From Rhodospirillales bacterium (GTDB taxonomy: Bacteria; Pseudomonadota; Alphaproteobacteria; Rhodospirillales; Defluviicoccaceae): a stretch of DNA of 64,000 nucleotides. The stretch is from positions 1 through 64,000 of the forward strand of contig JAEULH010000040.1 in NCBI GenBank assembly GCA_016793925.1, written 5' to 3'. Of this stretch, positions 1 through 9,122 are shown piece after piece; positions within the stretch are counted from its first letter, which is position 1, and the number at the start of each line of letters is the position of its first letter. The translations under genes and the position numbers were made by a program. The notes beneath the pieces are model-generated. The model was given only the letters and a program-made list of their open reading frames with translations, made no database searches and was not told the origin of the DNA.

Positions 1-219
1 GCGGCCGTCTCCCAGGGGCTCTGGTACGCGCGCTCGATCGAGGTGGTGCAATCGCCGCTGGTTCGCACCCTGGTGTGGATGCGGGTGCCGGGCGATATCG
101 TCTTCGGGCTGGGAGCGCTGATGATCGCCCTGTTCGTGTTCAAGCTTTGGATCGGCAGCCTTGGCCGCGTTCCCGCGACCCGGCATCACGAGGGGGATTC
201 GCCCATGGCCGCGGAGTAG
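1..219 (+). CDS. norB: Nitric oxide reductase large subunit, C-terminal fragment
   Basis: An open frame runs from the left edge to a TAG stop and gives the last 72 residues of a membrane protein; its start lies outside the window. The fragment carries the pattern VRTLVWMRVPGDIVFGLGAL, followed by a hydrophobic segment and a short polar tail. This resembles the last helix of NorB-type haem-copper NO reductases, which reduce NO to N2O in the cytoplasmic membrane. The next gene, on the opposite strand, looks like the NO-responsive repressor NsrR, which supports the call. Only one helix is visible, so the cytochrome-c-linked and quinol-linked types cannot be told apart. Confidence 0.72.
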   Translation, partial: AAVSQGLWYARSIEVVQSPLVRTLVWMRVPGDIVFGLGALMIALFVFKLWIGSLGRVPATRHHEGDSPMAAE

Positions 220-278
220 GCTCAGGAGCAGGCCCGAGGTCGGGCGGTGCGGCCGGTTACCGACCCACCGCGCCCGCC

Positions 279-752
279 TCAGGCACCGCTCCGCCGGCCG
301 CGCCGCCCCTCGACGGGCGCGGGAAAGCATGCGGCCAGATCCTCGGCCGGGGCCAGCAGATCGGCGAGAGTGTAGCGGTCGAGGGTGTCGAGGAACCGGT
401 CCAGGGCCTCCTGCAGCACGTGCTTGAGCAGGCAGCCCCTGACGATCCGGCAGTGGACGCCGGCGCTCTTGAAGCACTCGACCAGCGCCATGTCCGGCTC
501 GACGTTGCGGACGATCTCGCCGAGCGTGATGTCTTCCGGGCGTCGGCCGAGGCGCAGCCCGCCGTGCTTGCCGCGGATGGTCTCGACGTAGCCCAGCCGC
601 CCCAGCTCATGAGCCACTTTCATCAGGTGGTTCCGGGAAATCCCGTACTGTTCGGCGATTTCCTGAATCGTGGCGATCCCGGCGCGCCGCAGGCCGAGGT
701 ACATCAACACCCGCAGTGCGTAGTCCGTGTAGGCCGTAAGGCGCATGCGCAC
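279..752 (-). CDS. nsrR: Rrf2-family NO-sensing regulator, NsrR-like
   Basis: A 157-residue Rrf2-family winged-helix regulator. The N-terminus LTAYTDYALRVLMYLG is typical of the family, and a helix-turn-helix follows at about residues 27-52. Three cysteines (C93, C101, C107) sit in the cluster-binding loop, with spacing like the Fe-S ligands of NsrR; NsrR loses DNA binding when NO attacks its cluster. Translation could also begin at the Met two codons inside (746). It converges with a norB end, so control of NO detoxification or denitrification is likely. IscR has a different cysteine spacing, which makes NsrR the better fit. The last 20 residues are basic and low in complexity. Confidence 0.8.
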   Translation of the reverse strand: MRMRLTAYTDYALRVLMYLGLRRAGIATIQEIAEQYGISRNHLMKVAHELGRLGYVETIRGKHGGLRLGRRPEDITLGEIVRNVEPDMALVECFKSAGVHCRIVRGCLLKHVLQEALDRFLDTLDRYTLADLLAPAEDLAACFPAPVEGRRGRRSGA

Positions 753-820
753 GTGCTCCCGTTCGCGCGCTCCGCCGCCGCGCGCCGTTCAAGACGTACC
801 GCGCCGCCCGCTGCGGCGTT

Positions 821-1810
821 TCAGAGGTTCAGCCGGGACATGCCGACCGAATCGTAGCGCTCGCCGGAGGCGACGCCGTGCGGCATCAGCTCGTCGATGG
901 CGGCGCGTTCATCGCCCGAGAGCGAAACCGCGAGCGCGCCGACGTTGTCCTCGAGGTTGCGGCGCCGTCGCGTGCCGGGGATCGGGACCACGTCCTCGCC
1001 CTGGGCGAGCACCCAGGCGAGCGCGAGCTGCGCCGACGTGCAGCCTTTCGTTCGCGCCAGCGCCTCGATGCGGGCGACAAGATCAAGGTTGCGCTGGAAA
1101 TTCGCGCCCTGGAAGCGCGGCGATTGCCGCCGGAAATCGTCCTCGGCCAGGTCTCCGGGGCCCCTGATCCTTCCGGTCAGAAACCCGCGGCCGAGCGGCG
1201 AGTAGGGCACGAGGGCGATGCCGAGCTCGCGGCAGGCAGGCAGGATCTCCGCTTCAACATCGCGGCTCCACAAAGAGTACTCGGTCTGGAGCGCCGCGAT
1301 CGGATGGACCGCATGCGCCCGCCGGATCGTTTGCGGCGCGGCTTCCGACAGGCCAAGGAAGCGAACCTTGCCCTCGCGGACAAGATCGGCCATCGCGCCG
1401 ACCGTGTCCTCGATGGGCGTCTGCGGGTCGACGCGATGCTGATAGTACAGATCGATGGCGTCCACCCGGAGCCGCCGCAGGCTCGCCTCGCAGGCCTGGC
1501 GGACGTATTCGGGCCGCCCGTTCACGCCGGCAAAGCTGCCGTCGGCGCCGCGGACATTGCCGAACTTCGTCGCCAGGAACACGCCCTCGCGCCTGTCAGC
1601 GATGGCGCGGCCGACCAGCTCCTCGTTGCGCCCGACGCCGTACATGTCGGCGGTGTCGAGGAAGGAGACGCCGAGTTCGATCGCGCGGTGAATCGTCAGG
1701 ATCGACTCGGCGTCGTCGCGGGCGCCGTAAAACTCCGACATGCCCATGCAGCCAAGGCCGATGGCCGACACCGATGCGCCACTGTTCCCAAGCTTTCGTT
1801 TCTCGATCAT
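821..1810 (-). CDS. Aldo/keto reductase
   Basis: A 329-residue NADPH-dependent aldo/keto reductase with a TIM-barrel fold. The catalytic tetrad is visible: D52 and Y57 in [10 protein letters not shown]82 in LATKFG, and H125 in DLYYQHRVD. The [11 protein letters not shown] segment and the C-terminal [14 protein letters not shown] segment (2'-phosphate binding) are also typical. The ATG at 1810 was chosen because GGAGG lies just upstream; the frame stays open further upstream, but that stretch is arginine-rich and unlike the family. It resembles the YakC/AKR13 type acting on aldehydes or ketones. The substrate cannot be read from the sequence. It lies upstream of nsrR on the same strand. Confidence 0.87.
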   Translation of the reverse strand: MIEKRKLGNSGASVSAIGLGCMGMSEFYGARDDAESILTIHRAIELGVSFLDTADMYGVGRNEELVGRAIADRREGVFLATKFGNVRGADGSFAGVNGRPEYVRQACEASLRRLRVDAIDLYYQHRVDPQTPIEDTVGAMADLVREGKVRFLGLSEAAPQTIRRAHAVHPIAALQTEYSLWSRDVEAEILPACRELGIALVPYSPLGRGFLTGRIRGPGDLAEDDFRRQSPRFQGANFQRNLDLVARIEALARTKGCTSAQLALAWVLAQGEDVVPIPGTRRRRNLEDNVGALAVSLSGDERAAIDELMPHGVASGERYDSVGMSRLNL

Positions 1811-1925
1811 GAGCGTCCTCCGAACGCGCACGGCCGCGGCGCGCGCGAGCCGCTGCCAGCTATGGTAGAGCCGCCTGCCGCAGCGCGCCAGCGCGGGGTG
1901 ACGGCGACGCCGGTCCAAGCACCGA

Positions 1926-2741
1926 TCAGGCGCCGACCCCGAGCGTGTCGTGCACCTTCGCGACCGTCGCCTCGTCGAGGCCGAGGCGCTCCGCCAGCCG
2001 CTTGAGGTAGTCGCGCTCGGCGTCGGTGTCGACGGTGATGGCCAGCAGCGAAGCGCCGTAGACCTGGACCGCGACTTCGCGGCTCGGCACCTCGCGGACC
2101 AACTCGTCGAGATCGAGCGGCTTTTGCATTTCGGCGATGACGAAGGCCTGAGCTTCCTCCTCGCCGCCGTCTTCCTTGAGCCGGCCGAGAATGCGGCTGA
2201 TCTCGGCGCCGTCGATCTCGCCGTCGGCCTTCGCCGCGTTGATCATCGCCTTCACCGCCAGCTTCGCCGTGTCCTGGAGCTGGGCTTCTTCGGATGGGGA
2301 TTGCGGCTCGCGCAGCCCGATGGGGGCCTTGGCCGCGGCATCGTCCGGACCTGCCGTTTCGCCGCCCTGGTTCCGGGATGCCAGCGTCTGCATGGCCAGG
2401 CTGCCGAGCAGAGCGAGGAGGCCGCCGCCGACGGCGCCGCGCATTGCGCCGCGCCCGCCGCCGAGAACCGAGCCGGCAAGCGCCGCCAGCCCGCCGATCG
2501 CCAATGGATTGCCGCTTTGCACCTGCCGTCCGGCCGTACCCAGCCACTTCTCGGCCGTGCCGGTGACATTGCCCAGACCGCCGCGGCTTTGCGCCATCAG
2601 ATCCTTGAAGATTTGCGACAGCCCGCTATCGCCGGAGGCAAGCCCGTCGGGTCCCATCGCATGACCAAGACGATCCGTCGTCTTGTCCGTGGTCATCCCC
2701 GATTGCAGGATTCGGCCCAGAAGCTCCCGTGCATCGAACAT
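1926..2741 (-). CDS. DUF533 / TerB-like protein, YebE family
   Basis: A 271-residue protein of the DUF533 (YebE-like) family. The N-terminal third is polar. A glycine/alanine-rich hydrophobic stretch at about residues 80-118 could be one or two membrane segments. The C-terminal half (about 155-271) is a helical TerB-like domain containing [16 protein letters not shown], an acidic motif seen in TerB-type metal-binding helices. The ATG is supported by GAGGATGAA just upstream. The biochemical role of this family is not established; envelope-stress association is known for YebE in enterics. It sits between the SYLF gene and the aldo/keto reductase on one strand. Confidence 0.75.
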   Translation of the reverse strand: MFDARELLGRILQSGMTTDKTTDRLGHAMGPDGLASGDSGLSQIFKDLMAQSRGGLGNVTGTAEKWLGTAGRQVQSGNPLAIGGLAALAGSVLGGGRGAMRGAVGGGLLALLGSLAMQTLASRNQGGETAGPDDAAAKAPIGLREPQSPSEEAQLQDTAKLAVKAMINAAKADGEIDGAEISRILGRLKEDGGEEEAQAFVIAEMQKPLDLDELVREVPSREVAVQVYGASLLAITVDTDAERDYLKRLAERLGLDEATVAKVHDTLGVGA

Positions 2742-2831
2742 TTCATCCTCACCTTGTGTTTGTTCCGGATTGATCCGGCAGAATGTCTGTTCCGGCAGTA
2801 TCGGCGAGTGGCCCGGCCGCGCTTCGTCAGG

Positions 2832-3524
2832 TCAGGGCGCGCCGCTTTCGGCGTCGAGGCGGCGGCGAAGGTTGACGACATCGTCGCCGATATCGGCCGT
2901 CGAAGCGACCGCTTCGCGGATGGTGATCGGCTCGCCGTAAAGCACATTGGTCGCGTACTGGTCCGGTGCCAGCACCGTGCCGGCAAAAGTCTGCTGCGGA
3001 TCCTCATTGGCTTCCGCTGCGGTGGTCACGGCAACGATGTCGGCCTGCGGCAGCGGTCCCGGACCGAGCCTGGCGACGGAGAGGCCCGAACCGCCGAGCC
3101 GGATGCGCTCGGCGATCAGGCGCTCGACAGCCGTCAAGGCGATGAGCATCACGCGCCCGACGCGATCGGTTGGCGGCGGGCCGAAACTTCCCGAGGTGAC
3201 ACTGAAGACGGCCGGGCCGGTCCACGAACCGCCGGCGTCGCGACCGAACAGAAGGCCTTGCCAGCCCTCGCTTCCGGTTTCGGCGCCGCTGTCGGTGAAA
3301 ATCAGCAGGCCATGCGCCTGACTGAGGGCGTTGCGGATGTGATCGGCGGGATCGCCTCCCGTCAGCAATTCGTCGAGGGTGGCGTTGGCTTCCGCAAACA
3401 GGCGCCCCTGGTCGTAGTGGCTGCTCGCGGCCGCGCTTGCGTTCGTCGACGTCAGTGCGACAGCGAGCATCAGAATCAGCGACAACATGACCTGACGAAG
3501 GAACCAGGGTTTTTGCACGGCCAT
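2832..3524 (-). CDS. Exported SYLF-domain (YSC84-like) protein
   Basis: A 230-residue protein with an N-terminal signal peptide (hydrophobic residues 13-26, ending at an alanine-rich site near ASAAAS), so probably periplasmic. The rest resembles the SYLF/YSC84 lipid-binding domain: GLLIFTDSGAETGSEGWQG, then GGSWTGPAVFSVTSGSFG, a long hydrophobic helix, and a FAGTVLAPDQYATNVLYG segment near the C-terminus. SYLF domains bind membrane phosphoinositides in eukaryotes; the bacterial role is poorly defined. A GGAG directly abuts the ATG at 3524, which is too close for ideal initiation, so the Met at 3488 is an alternative start that keeps the signal peptide. Confidence 0.7.
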   Translation of the reverse strand: MAVQKPWFLRQVMLSLILMLAVALTSTNASAAASSHYDQGRLFAEANATLDELLTGGDPADHIRNALSQAHGLLIFTDSGAETGSEGWQGLLFGRDAGGSWTGPAVFSVTSGSFGPPPTDRVGRVMLIALTAVERLIAERIRLGGSGLSVARLGPGPLPQADIVAVTTAAEANEDPQQTFAGTVLAPDQYATNVLYGEPITIREAVASTADIGDDVVNLRRRLDAESGAP

Positions 3525-3724
3525 CTCCAGTTACGGCACGACGGGGTCTGACGATGAAAGTGGGGCCTGCACGCCGCTGCCGGCAACCGCCGGTGTAGCG
3601 GAAATGCGACGTCTCGCAACCGCGATGTCCGAGATGCCGTCGCGGGTGGACGACGGCGATGCATGCTCCTACAGTCTTGGCATATGGCTGGACAGGCAAT
3701 ATCGACGGTTAGCCACGGCGAAAG

Positions 3725-6700
3725 ATGGCGATAATGGACCAGCGGCGAAGCTGGCTGTATGCGCGCTGCGCGGTCGTCGTGATCGGCTACTGGTTACTCT
3801 GGCTTGGCGCCTGGCGCCTCGCGATCCCGTTCGAAGTCGCCCCGCGCATCAGCATCTGGTGGCCGCCCGGAGGGATCTCGTTCGCGCTCCTGCTTCTCTT
3901 CGGTAGCCGCTACCTCCCCGCCGTCGCGGTTTCCCAGCTCTTCATCATGGCGCTCATACTCCCCGATCGGCCGCTTTACTGGCTGGGCCTGATGGTCATT
4001 GCGTGCGCCGGATATGGGGGCGCGGCCGCGGCTGTCCGCCATCATGCCGGCCCGGTGCCGTTTCTCACCGCCCGCAACGCCTGCATCTTCCTCGCCGCCG
4101 CCTGTTGTGGGGCCGCGGCGGTTGCCGTTCCCGGCTCGATGCTGCTCAGCCTTGTCGCGGACGGCCCGTGGAGGGACCTGGGCGGGTCGATCCTCTCGTG
4201 GTGGATCGGCGATTTGGCCGCTCTGACGATCGTCACACCCTTCACCGTCTTCGCCCTAGATCCGGTGCGCCTGTGGGTCGAGGGCGTCGACCGTTCCGCG
4301 TCGCCGGCTCTCGATCCGGGCGAGGTGCGCGCCCTGCTGTCTGTTCTTGCCGCAACGGTATTGGCGCTTGCGGTGGCCGTCGCCGGGGCGCTGAGCACCG
4401 GCTACACTTGGTTCTTCGTCCTGTTCCTGCCGGCCCTCTACGCCGGCTACGCGCTCGGGCCACGCGCCAGCTCCGCGACGGCGCTGGTTGTGACCCTCGG
4501 CTCGCTCGCCATGCTGCAGTCGGTCGAACTCATGACGCGGCCGCTCGATCTGCAGTTCTTCATGATCGCGACGGCGGCCTCCAGTCTCTTGTTTGCCATC
4601 GTCGTCAGTGATTGGCGCGCGGCCCGCCGCAAGCTCCTCGAAGAGCAGGCGCAGCTTGAGCAACGGGTTGCGGCGCGCACGCGCGAGCTTGCCGAGGCCA
4701 ATGCCCTGCTGGAAATCGAGGTTCGGGTCCGTGAGGAAGCGGACAGGGCGCTCGTCGAGGCGAAGGAGGCGGTCGAATCCAGTTACCGAGAGCTTGAGAC
4801 GATCTACCGTCATGCGCCCGTGGGCCTGACGCTGCTCGACAGCGACTTCCGCTATCTCCGTGTGAACGAAACGCTTGCGGAGATCGACGGCGTGTCTGTC
4901 GCCGACCACCAGGGCCGCACGCTCTTCGACATCGTCCCCGACATCGCGCCGGCCCTTATTCCTCACCTGCACCAGGTTTTTGACACGGGGATCGCGATAA
5001 GGAATGTCGAGATTCGCGGGACGACGTCCCAACGGCAGGGCGTCGAGGGGATCTGGCTCGACAACTTCTATCCGCTCAAGAACATCGACGGGTCGGTCGA
5101 GGCCGTCAGCGTCATGGTCCAGGACATCACCGAGCAGCGCCGGGCGGAGGGGGAGCTCCGCCGCGCGCGGGACGCGGCCGAACAGGCGAATGCGCTCAAG
5201 TCGCGCTTCCTCGCCGCGACCAGCCATGACCTGCGGCAGCCGTTGCAGACCCTGTCGCTGCTGCAAAGCATCCTTGTCGAGCGGATCAAGGACGAGGATA
5301 CAGGCCGGATCGCCGGGCAGATGGGCGTCGCCATCGATGTGATGACCGACACCCTGAATGCGCTTCTCGATGTCGATGGCCTGGAAAAGGGTCGCCTGGA
5401 GCCAAGGATCAGCGACTTTCCGGTGCAGGTCCTGTTCGACCGGATGTGCAATGAGCTGGCTTCGACGGCCGCCGGCAAGAAGCTTGATTTCAGGGCGTGC
5501 GCCTCCAGCCGCATCGTCCGCAGCGACCAGCGGCTGCTCGAGCGCCTGGTCGAGAATTTCGTCGCGAACGCCGTGAAGTACACCGTGAGGGGGAGGATCC
5601 TGGTCGGCTGCCGCCGTCGCGGTCCGCTCATTCGCATCGAGGTCTGGGACACGGGGCCGGGCATCCCGGAACCCGAAAGAGACCTCATTTTCGAGCAGTT
5701 CTACCGCGGCCGGACAGCCGGCGCCGAGCGCGAACGCGGCCTCGGCCTGGGCCTCGCCCTGGTCCGCAGCCTGGCCGATATCCTCAACCACCGCGTCGGC
5801 GTGCATTCGAACGAGGGCAGGGGCTCGATGTTTTTCGTCGAGGTCCCCATCGGTTCGAGCCGAACAGCAGGCATCCCGCCGCCGGCGCGGCAGGCGGCGA
5901 CGTCCGCCTTGAAGACACCGATGATCGTCCTGATCGAGGATGATCCGGCTGTCCGCGAGTCGCTGGTCATGCTGCTCAAAGGCAACGGCTACGCGGTGCG
6001 GGCCGCCGCGACCGGCGAGGAAGCGGTTCGTCTGGTCGAGGCCGGCGACGACGCCGTGGCGCTGGTGATCGCCGATCGCAACCTGCCCGGCGTGCTCAGC
6101 GGCGTCGAGGCGGCGGAGCGCATTCGCGGCCGGAGCGCACGCACCGCCGGGCTGATCCTCACCGGCGAGGGTTCGCGCGAGAAGCTGGAACAGCACACCA
6201 GCGACGGGCTTGAATGGCTGCAAAAACCGGTCAAGGCGGAAGAGCTCCTCACGCGCGTTCGCGCTCTCATCGCGAGCTGCGGGCGCGGTGACGATGGCGC
6301 GCCGGCGACCGATGTGACGGCCGCGCAGCGCGAGGCCGCCGGGCCCGACGACCACGAGGCGGAAGAAGACGGGCGCGCGAACGTCTTCATCGTCGAGGAT
6401 GACGAGGCGCTTCGCGAGGCCTTGGCGCAGGTGCTCGAAAGCAAAGGCTTCCGCGCCCGCACATACGCGACGGCCACCGAATTCCTCGCCCAACACAAGC
6501 GCGAGCGCAGCGGTTGCATCCTGATTGACATCGGTCTTCCAGGCATGAACGGGCTGCAGCTCCAACAACGGTTGAAGGGCGAGGGGATCGAGACACCGGC
6601 GATCATCGTCTCGGGGCGCGGTGAAGTGGCGCTGGCCGTTCAGGCCATGCGCGACGGCGCCGTCGACTTCCTGCAAAAGCCCGTGAACGAACGCATGCTC

Positions 6701-7000
6701 GTCGAGGCCGTGCGCCGAGCCCTGCGCCGGTCGCAGGTTTCGGCCGAGGTCGAGGCGGAGCGACAGTCCGTGCTCAAGCGAATTGAGCGCCTGACGCGCC
6801 GCGAGCGGGAGATCCTGACCATGGTCACAGCGGGCCTGGCGAACAAGGAGATTGCCGCTCGGCTGGAGATCAGCCAGCGGACGGTCGAAAACCACCGGGC
6901 CCGGGTGATGCACAAAATGGACATGCGCTCCCTTGCCGATCTCGTCCGCGCCGTGAATCTGGTCGATTCCGCACCGCCGGCGCACACCGACCAGGGTTAG
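3725..7000 (+). CDS. MASE1-PAS hybrid histidine kinase fused to a FixJ-type response regulator
   Basis: A 1091-residue multidomain sensor in one uninterrupted frame. Residues about 10-300 form a multi-helix MASE1-like membrane sensor, followed by a coiled coil (about 305-355) and a PAS domain (about 360-480). A HisKA domain has the phosphorylatable H501 in ATSHDLRQPLQTLS, and a HATPase domain has the N box around 602, DTGPGI at 642 and GLGLGL near 673. A first receiver follows (acidic pair near 739, likely phosphosite D784). A second receiver (starting near 886, D935, FLQKPV) leads into a LuxR/FixJ helix-turn-helix at about 1010-1075 (LTRREREIL, NKEIAARLEIS). A kinase and its DNA-binding regulator are normally separate proteins, so this is effectively FixL and FixJ joined and membrane-tethered. 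The downstream neighbour is a Crp/Fnr gene. Confidence 0.9.
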   Translation: MAIMDQRRSWLYARCAVVVIGYWLLWLGAWRLAIPFEVAPRISIWWPPGGISFALLLLFGSRYLPAVAVSQLFIMALILPDRPLYWLGLMVIACAGYGGAAAAVRHHAGPVPFLTARNACIFLAAACCGAAAVAVPGSMLLSLVADGPWRDLGGSILSWWIGDLAALTIVTPFTVFALDPVRLWVEGVDRSASPALDPGEVRALLSVLAATVLALAVAVAGALSTGYTWFFVLFLPALYAGYALGPRASSATALVVTLGSLAMLQSVELMTRPLDLQFFMIATAASSLLFAIVVSDWRAARRKLLEEQAQLEQRVAARTRELAEANALLEIEVRVREEADRALVEAKEAVESSYRELETIYRHAPVGLTLLDSDFRYLRVNETLAEIDGVSVADHQGRTLFDIVPDIAPALIPHLHQVFDTGIAIRNVEIRGTTSQRQGVEGIWLDNFYPLKNIDGSVEAVSVMVQDITEQRRAEGELRRARDAAEQANALKSRFLAATSHDLRQPLQTLSLLQSILVERIKDEDTGRIAGQMGVAIDVMTDTLNALLDVDGLEKGRLEPRISDFPVQVLFDRMCNELASTAAGKKLDFRACASSRIVRSDQRLLERLVENFVANAVKYTVRGRILVGCRRRGPLIRIEVWDTGPGIPEPERDLIFEQFYRGRTAGAERERGLGLGLALVRSLADILNHRVGVHSNEGRGSMFFVEVPIGSSRTAGIPPPARQAATSALKTPMIVLIEDDPAVRESLVMLLKGNGYAVRAAATGEEAVRLVEAGDDAVALVIADRNLPGVLSGVEAAERIRGRSARTAGLILTGEGSREKLEQHTSDGLEWLQKPVKAEELLTRVRALIASCGRGDDGAPATDVTAAQREAAGPDDHEAEEDGRANVFIVEDDEALREALAQVLESKGFRARTYATATEFLAQHKRERSGCILIDIGLPGMNGLQLQQRLKGEGIETPAIIVSGRGEVALAVQAMRDGAVDFLQKPVNERMLVEAVRRALRRSQVSAEVEAERQSVLKRIERLTRREREILTMVTAGLANKEIAARLEISQRTVENHRARVMHKMDMRSLADLVRAVNLVDSAPPAHTDQG

Positions 7001-7034
7001 CCGCGCCACCGGCGCAGGGCCCCCTGAGTAGAAA

Positions 7035-7085
7035 CACCTACGTACATTCCGACGCTGGTCCCCTGCCCCGAATGCACCTACCTAC
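7035..7085. promoter_or_regulatory. Pair of near-identical 11-bp boxes, candidate operator
   Basis: CACCTACGTAC at 7035-7045 and CACCTACCTAC at 7075-7085 differ at one base and start exactly 40 bp apart, close to four helical turns. They lie in the 160-bp gap between the fused kinase/regulator gene and the Crp/Fnr gene. The core resembles the loose heptamers bound by NarL/FixJ-type regulators, so the LuxR-type domain encoded just upstream is a natural candidate to bind here. That link is inference. Confidence 0.45.
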
Positions 7086-7160
7086 GAGCCAGCTTGTTCG
7101 GCGGGTCGGTCATGTGACCGGCGGCAGCCGGCGGGCTGAAGATAAAGGGAGCGGGAGAGT

Positions 7161-7946
7161 ATGATGAAACTCCAGGCGCTGGCGGCAGGACAGACGGATC
7201 GAATCGGTAACGTCAACATCGATTTCCTCCGCCACATCAGCAAGCTCGCCACCGGCTGCGAGAACGAGATCGGCATGCCGATCCGGCTCGAGACCCGGCG
7301 TATCCCCAAACATCACGACATCTTCGCCGAGGGCGACACGCTCCGCGATGTCATGTTCCTGCGCGACGGCTGGGCCTATCGCTACCGGCTGCTCGGCGAC
7401 GGCCGACGGCACATCGTCAATTTTCTCATTCCGGGCGATTTCGTCGGGCCGTATTTCCCGACCGCCGCCCATTTCTGCGGGACGCTCACGGACGTTACGC
7501 TGTGTCAGGCGCCTCGAAGCGATTTCAGCGATGCGAATCGCAACTACCCGGCTTTGGCTTCCGCTCTCGAGGCGATCATGGCCACCGAGTACCGCCTGTT
7601 GTCAGAGCGCCTCGTCAGCCTCGGGCGCCGGAACGCTCGGGAGCGCATGGCCCACCTGCTGGTGGAACTGTACGAGCGGATGCGACGGGTCGGCCTTATC
7701 ACCGACAACTCCTACGAGTTTCCGGTGACGCAGGAAATTCTCGCCGATACGCTCGGCTTGAGCGTCGTTCACGTCAACCGCACGCTGCGGAGCCTGCGCG
7801 AGGACGGGTTCGCGACGGTCGGCTTCGGTCGGGTCTGCATCCGCGATCTCGATGGGTTGCGGGACGTCGCCGGCGCCGACGAGCCGACCCAGGCCCACTG
7901 GAGCCTCGGGACCTCAGCGCCAGTGCCGTTCGCCGCGGCCTCCTAG
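7161..7946 (+). CDS. Crp/Fnr-family transcriptional regulator (FixK-like position)
   Basis: A 261-residue Crp/Fnr regulator. A cyclic-nucleotide-binding-like beta domain spans about residues 40-140 (PKHHDIFAEGDTLRDVMFL, VNFLIPGDFVGPY). A long dimerisation helix follows, then an HTH_Crp domain at about 165-240, with recognition region TQEILADTLGLSVVHVNRTL. The N-terminal cysteine cluster of oxygen-sensing Fnr is missing; only scattered cysteines are present (C33, C105, C115). Its place behind a FixL/FixJ-like fusion parallels fixLJ-fixK order. It overlaps the convergent ureohydrolase gene by four bases at the stop codons. Effector and targets are unknown. Confidence 0.87.
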   Translation: MMKLQALAAGQTDRIGNVNIDFLRHISKLATGCENEIGMPIRLETRRIPKHHDIFAEGDTLRDVMFLRDGWAYRYRLLGDGRRHIVNFLIPGDFVGPYFPTAAHFCGTLTDVTLCQAPRSDFSDANRNYPALASALEAIMATEYRLLSERLVSLGRRNARERMAHLLVELYERMRRVGLITDNSYEFPVTQEILADTLGLSVVHVNRTLRSLREDGFATVGFGRVCIRDLDGLRDVAGADEPTQAHWSLGTSAPVPFAAAS

Positions 7947-8887
7947 CGGGGCTTTCCCGCGACCGGGAGAGGGGAGCGAGGGCCGGTGACGACGAGGGCA
8001 AGGTACTCCCAGACCATCGTCGCGCCGGCCAGCGCCGTTATTTCCGAAACATCGTAGGCCGGAGCCACTTCGACCAGGTCCATGCCGGCCAGGTCGAGGC
8101 CGCCCAGCCGGCGGAGGATGGTCTGGGCCTGCCACGTGCTCAGGCCGCCCACCTCCGGCGTGCCCGTACCCGGTGCGAAGGCCGGATCGAGAGCGTCGAT
8201 GTCGAAGCTGACGTAGACCGGGCCTTCGCCGACGACCGCCCGGATCTGCTCGACCGTCCAGCCAACTCCCCGTTCGTGGACGTCAGCCGCGCCGAGGATC
8301 CGGACGCCGCGACCAAGCGTCCAGTCGTAGACAGACTTCTCCGTGGGCGAGCGGATACCGACCTGCACCATCCGCTGCGGATCGACCAGCCCTTCCTCGA
8401 TGGCGTGGTAGAAGACGGAGCCGTGACCGTAGCGCAGCCCGAAGCTGTCGGGCCAGGTGTCGACGTGGGCGTCGAAATGGATAAGGCCCAACCGGGCACC
8501 GCTGCGACGCGCCAGCGCCCTCAGCAGCGGCAGGGAGACGGTGTGATCGCCGCCCAGGGCGACGAGATGGGGGAACGCTGCCGCCTGTCGCTCGATCATC
8601 TCGAGGCTTCGATCGAGTTCGCCCATGGCGATCTCGAAATCGCCGACGTCGCGCAGGCCGTGGTCGGCCGGCCTGACCCAGTGGGTCGGGTGGTCGCCGT
8701 CGACGAGCATCCGGCTGGCGTGGCGCAGGGCGTGCGGACCGAAACGGCTGCCCGCGCGGTTCGTCGTGCCAATGTCCAGCGGGATGCCGGCGACGAAGAT
8801 CCGCCCCTCTTGAACCCGACCGGGCGCGGGTTCGCGCGCGACGCCGAGAAAGCTGGGCGCGATGGCGAAGGTCGGGGGTGGGCGCAT
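7943..8887 (-). CDS. speB: Agmatinase-family ureohydrolase
   Basis: A 314-residue member of the arginase/agmatinase family, which uses a binuclear Mn centre to cleave a guanidino group and release urea. Metal ligands are visible: H115 in LGGDHT, D139/H141/D143 in DAHVDT, and D229/D231 in SFDIDALDP. Agmatinase (agmatine to putrescine plus urea) is the usual role, but guanidinobutyrase or another guanidino-acid hydrolase is equally possible from sequence alone. The ATG at 8887 has GAGGG eight bases upstream; an in-frame Met at 8914 is less well placed. It is divergent from a second Crp/Fnr gene, which suggests shared control. Confidence 0.85.
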   Translation of the reverse strand: MRPPPTFAIAPSFLGVAREPAPGRVQEGRIFVAGIPLDIGTTNRAGSRFGPHALRHASRMLVDGDHPTHWVRPADHGLRDVGDFEIAMGELDRSLEMIERQAAAFPHLVALGGDHTVSLPLLRALARRSGARLGLIHFDAHVDTWPDSFGLRYGHGSVFYHAIEEGLVDPQRMVQVGIRSPTEKSVYDWTLGRGVRILGAADVHERGVGWTVEQIRAVVGEGPVYVSFDIDALDPAFAPGTGTPEVGGLSTWQAQTILRRLGGLDLAGMDLVEVAPAYDVSEITALAGATMVWEYLALVVTGPRSPLPVAGKPR

Positions 8888-9122
8888 GTCATCACCCTCT
8901 GAGGCAGTTGTCATTCGGCTTGGCGTCCGGATCGCTTCAAGCACAGCGCGAACGATAGCCGCGGGCGCGACCACGGCCAGGATATGTACCTGCTCCGCCG
9001 ACGGTGCAACGAGGTCGGGGTCGGCGAAAGCCACGGGAGCCGGTCGACGTCGTTTTGCGCGCGATCGACGATAAACTCCGCCCAAAGAGAGGCGGAATGC
9101 TCTACGGTCGAAAGGATCGGGC

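Noticed and set aside
4256..7009. A 917-codon open frame antisense to the fused kinase
   Set aside because: It mirrors the high-GC kinase gene, contains no recognisable domain, and its product is dominated by Arg, Ala, Gly, Asp and His, as shadow frames are in such DNA.
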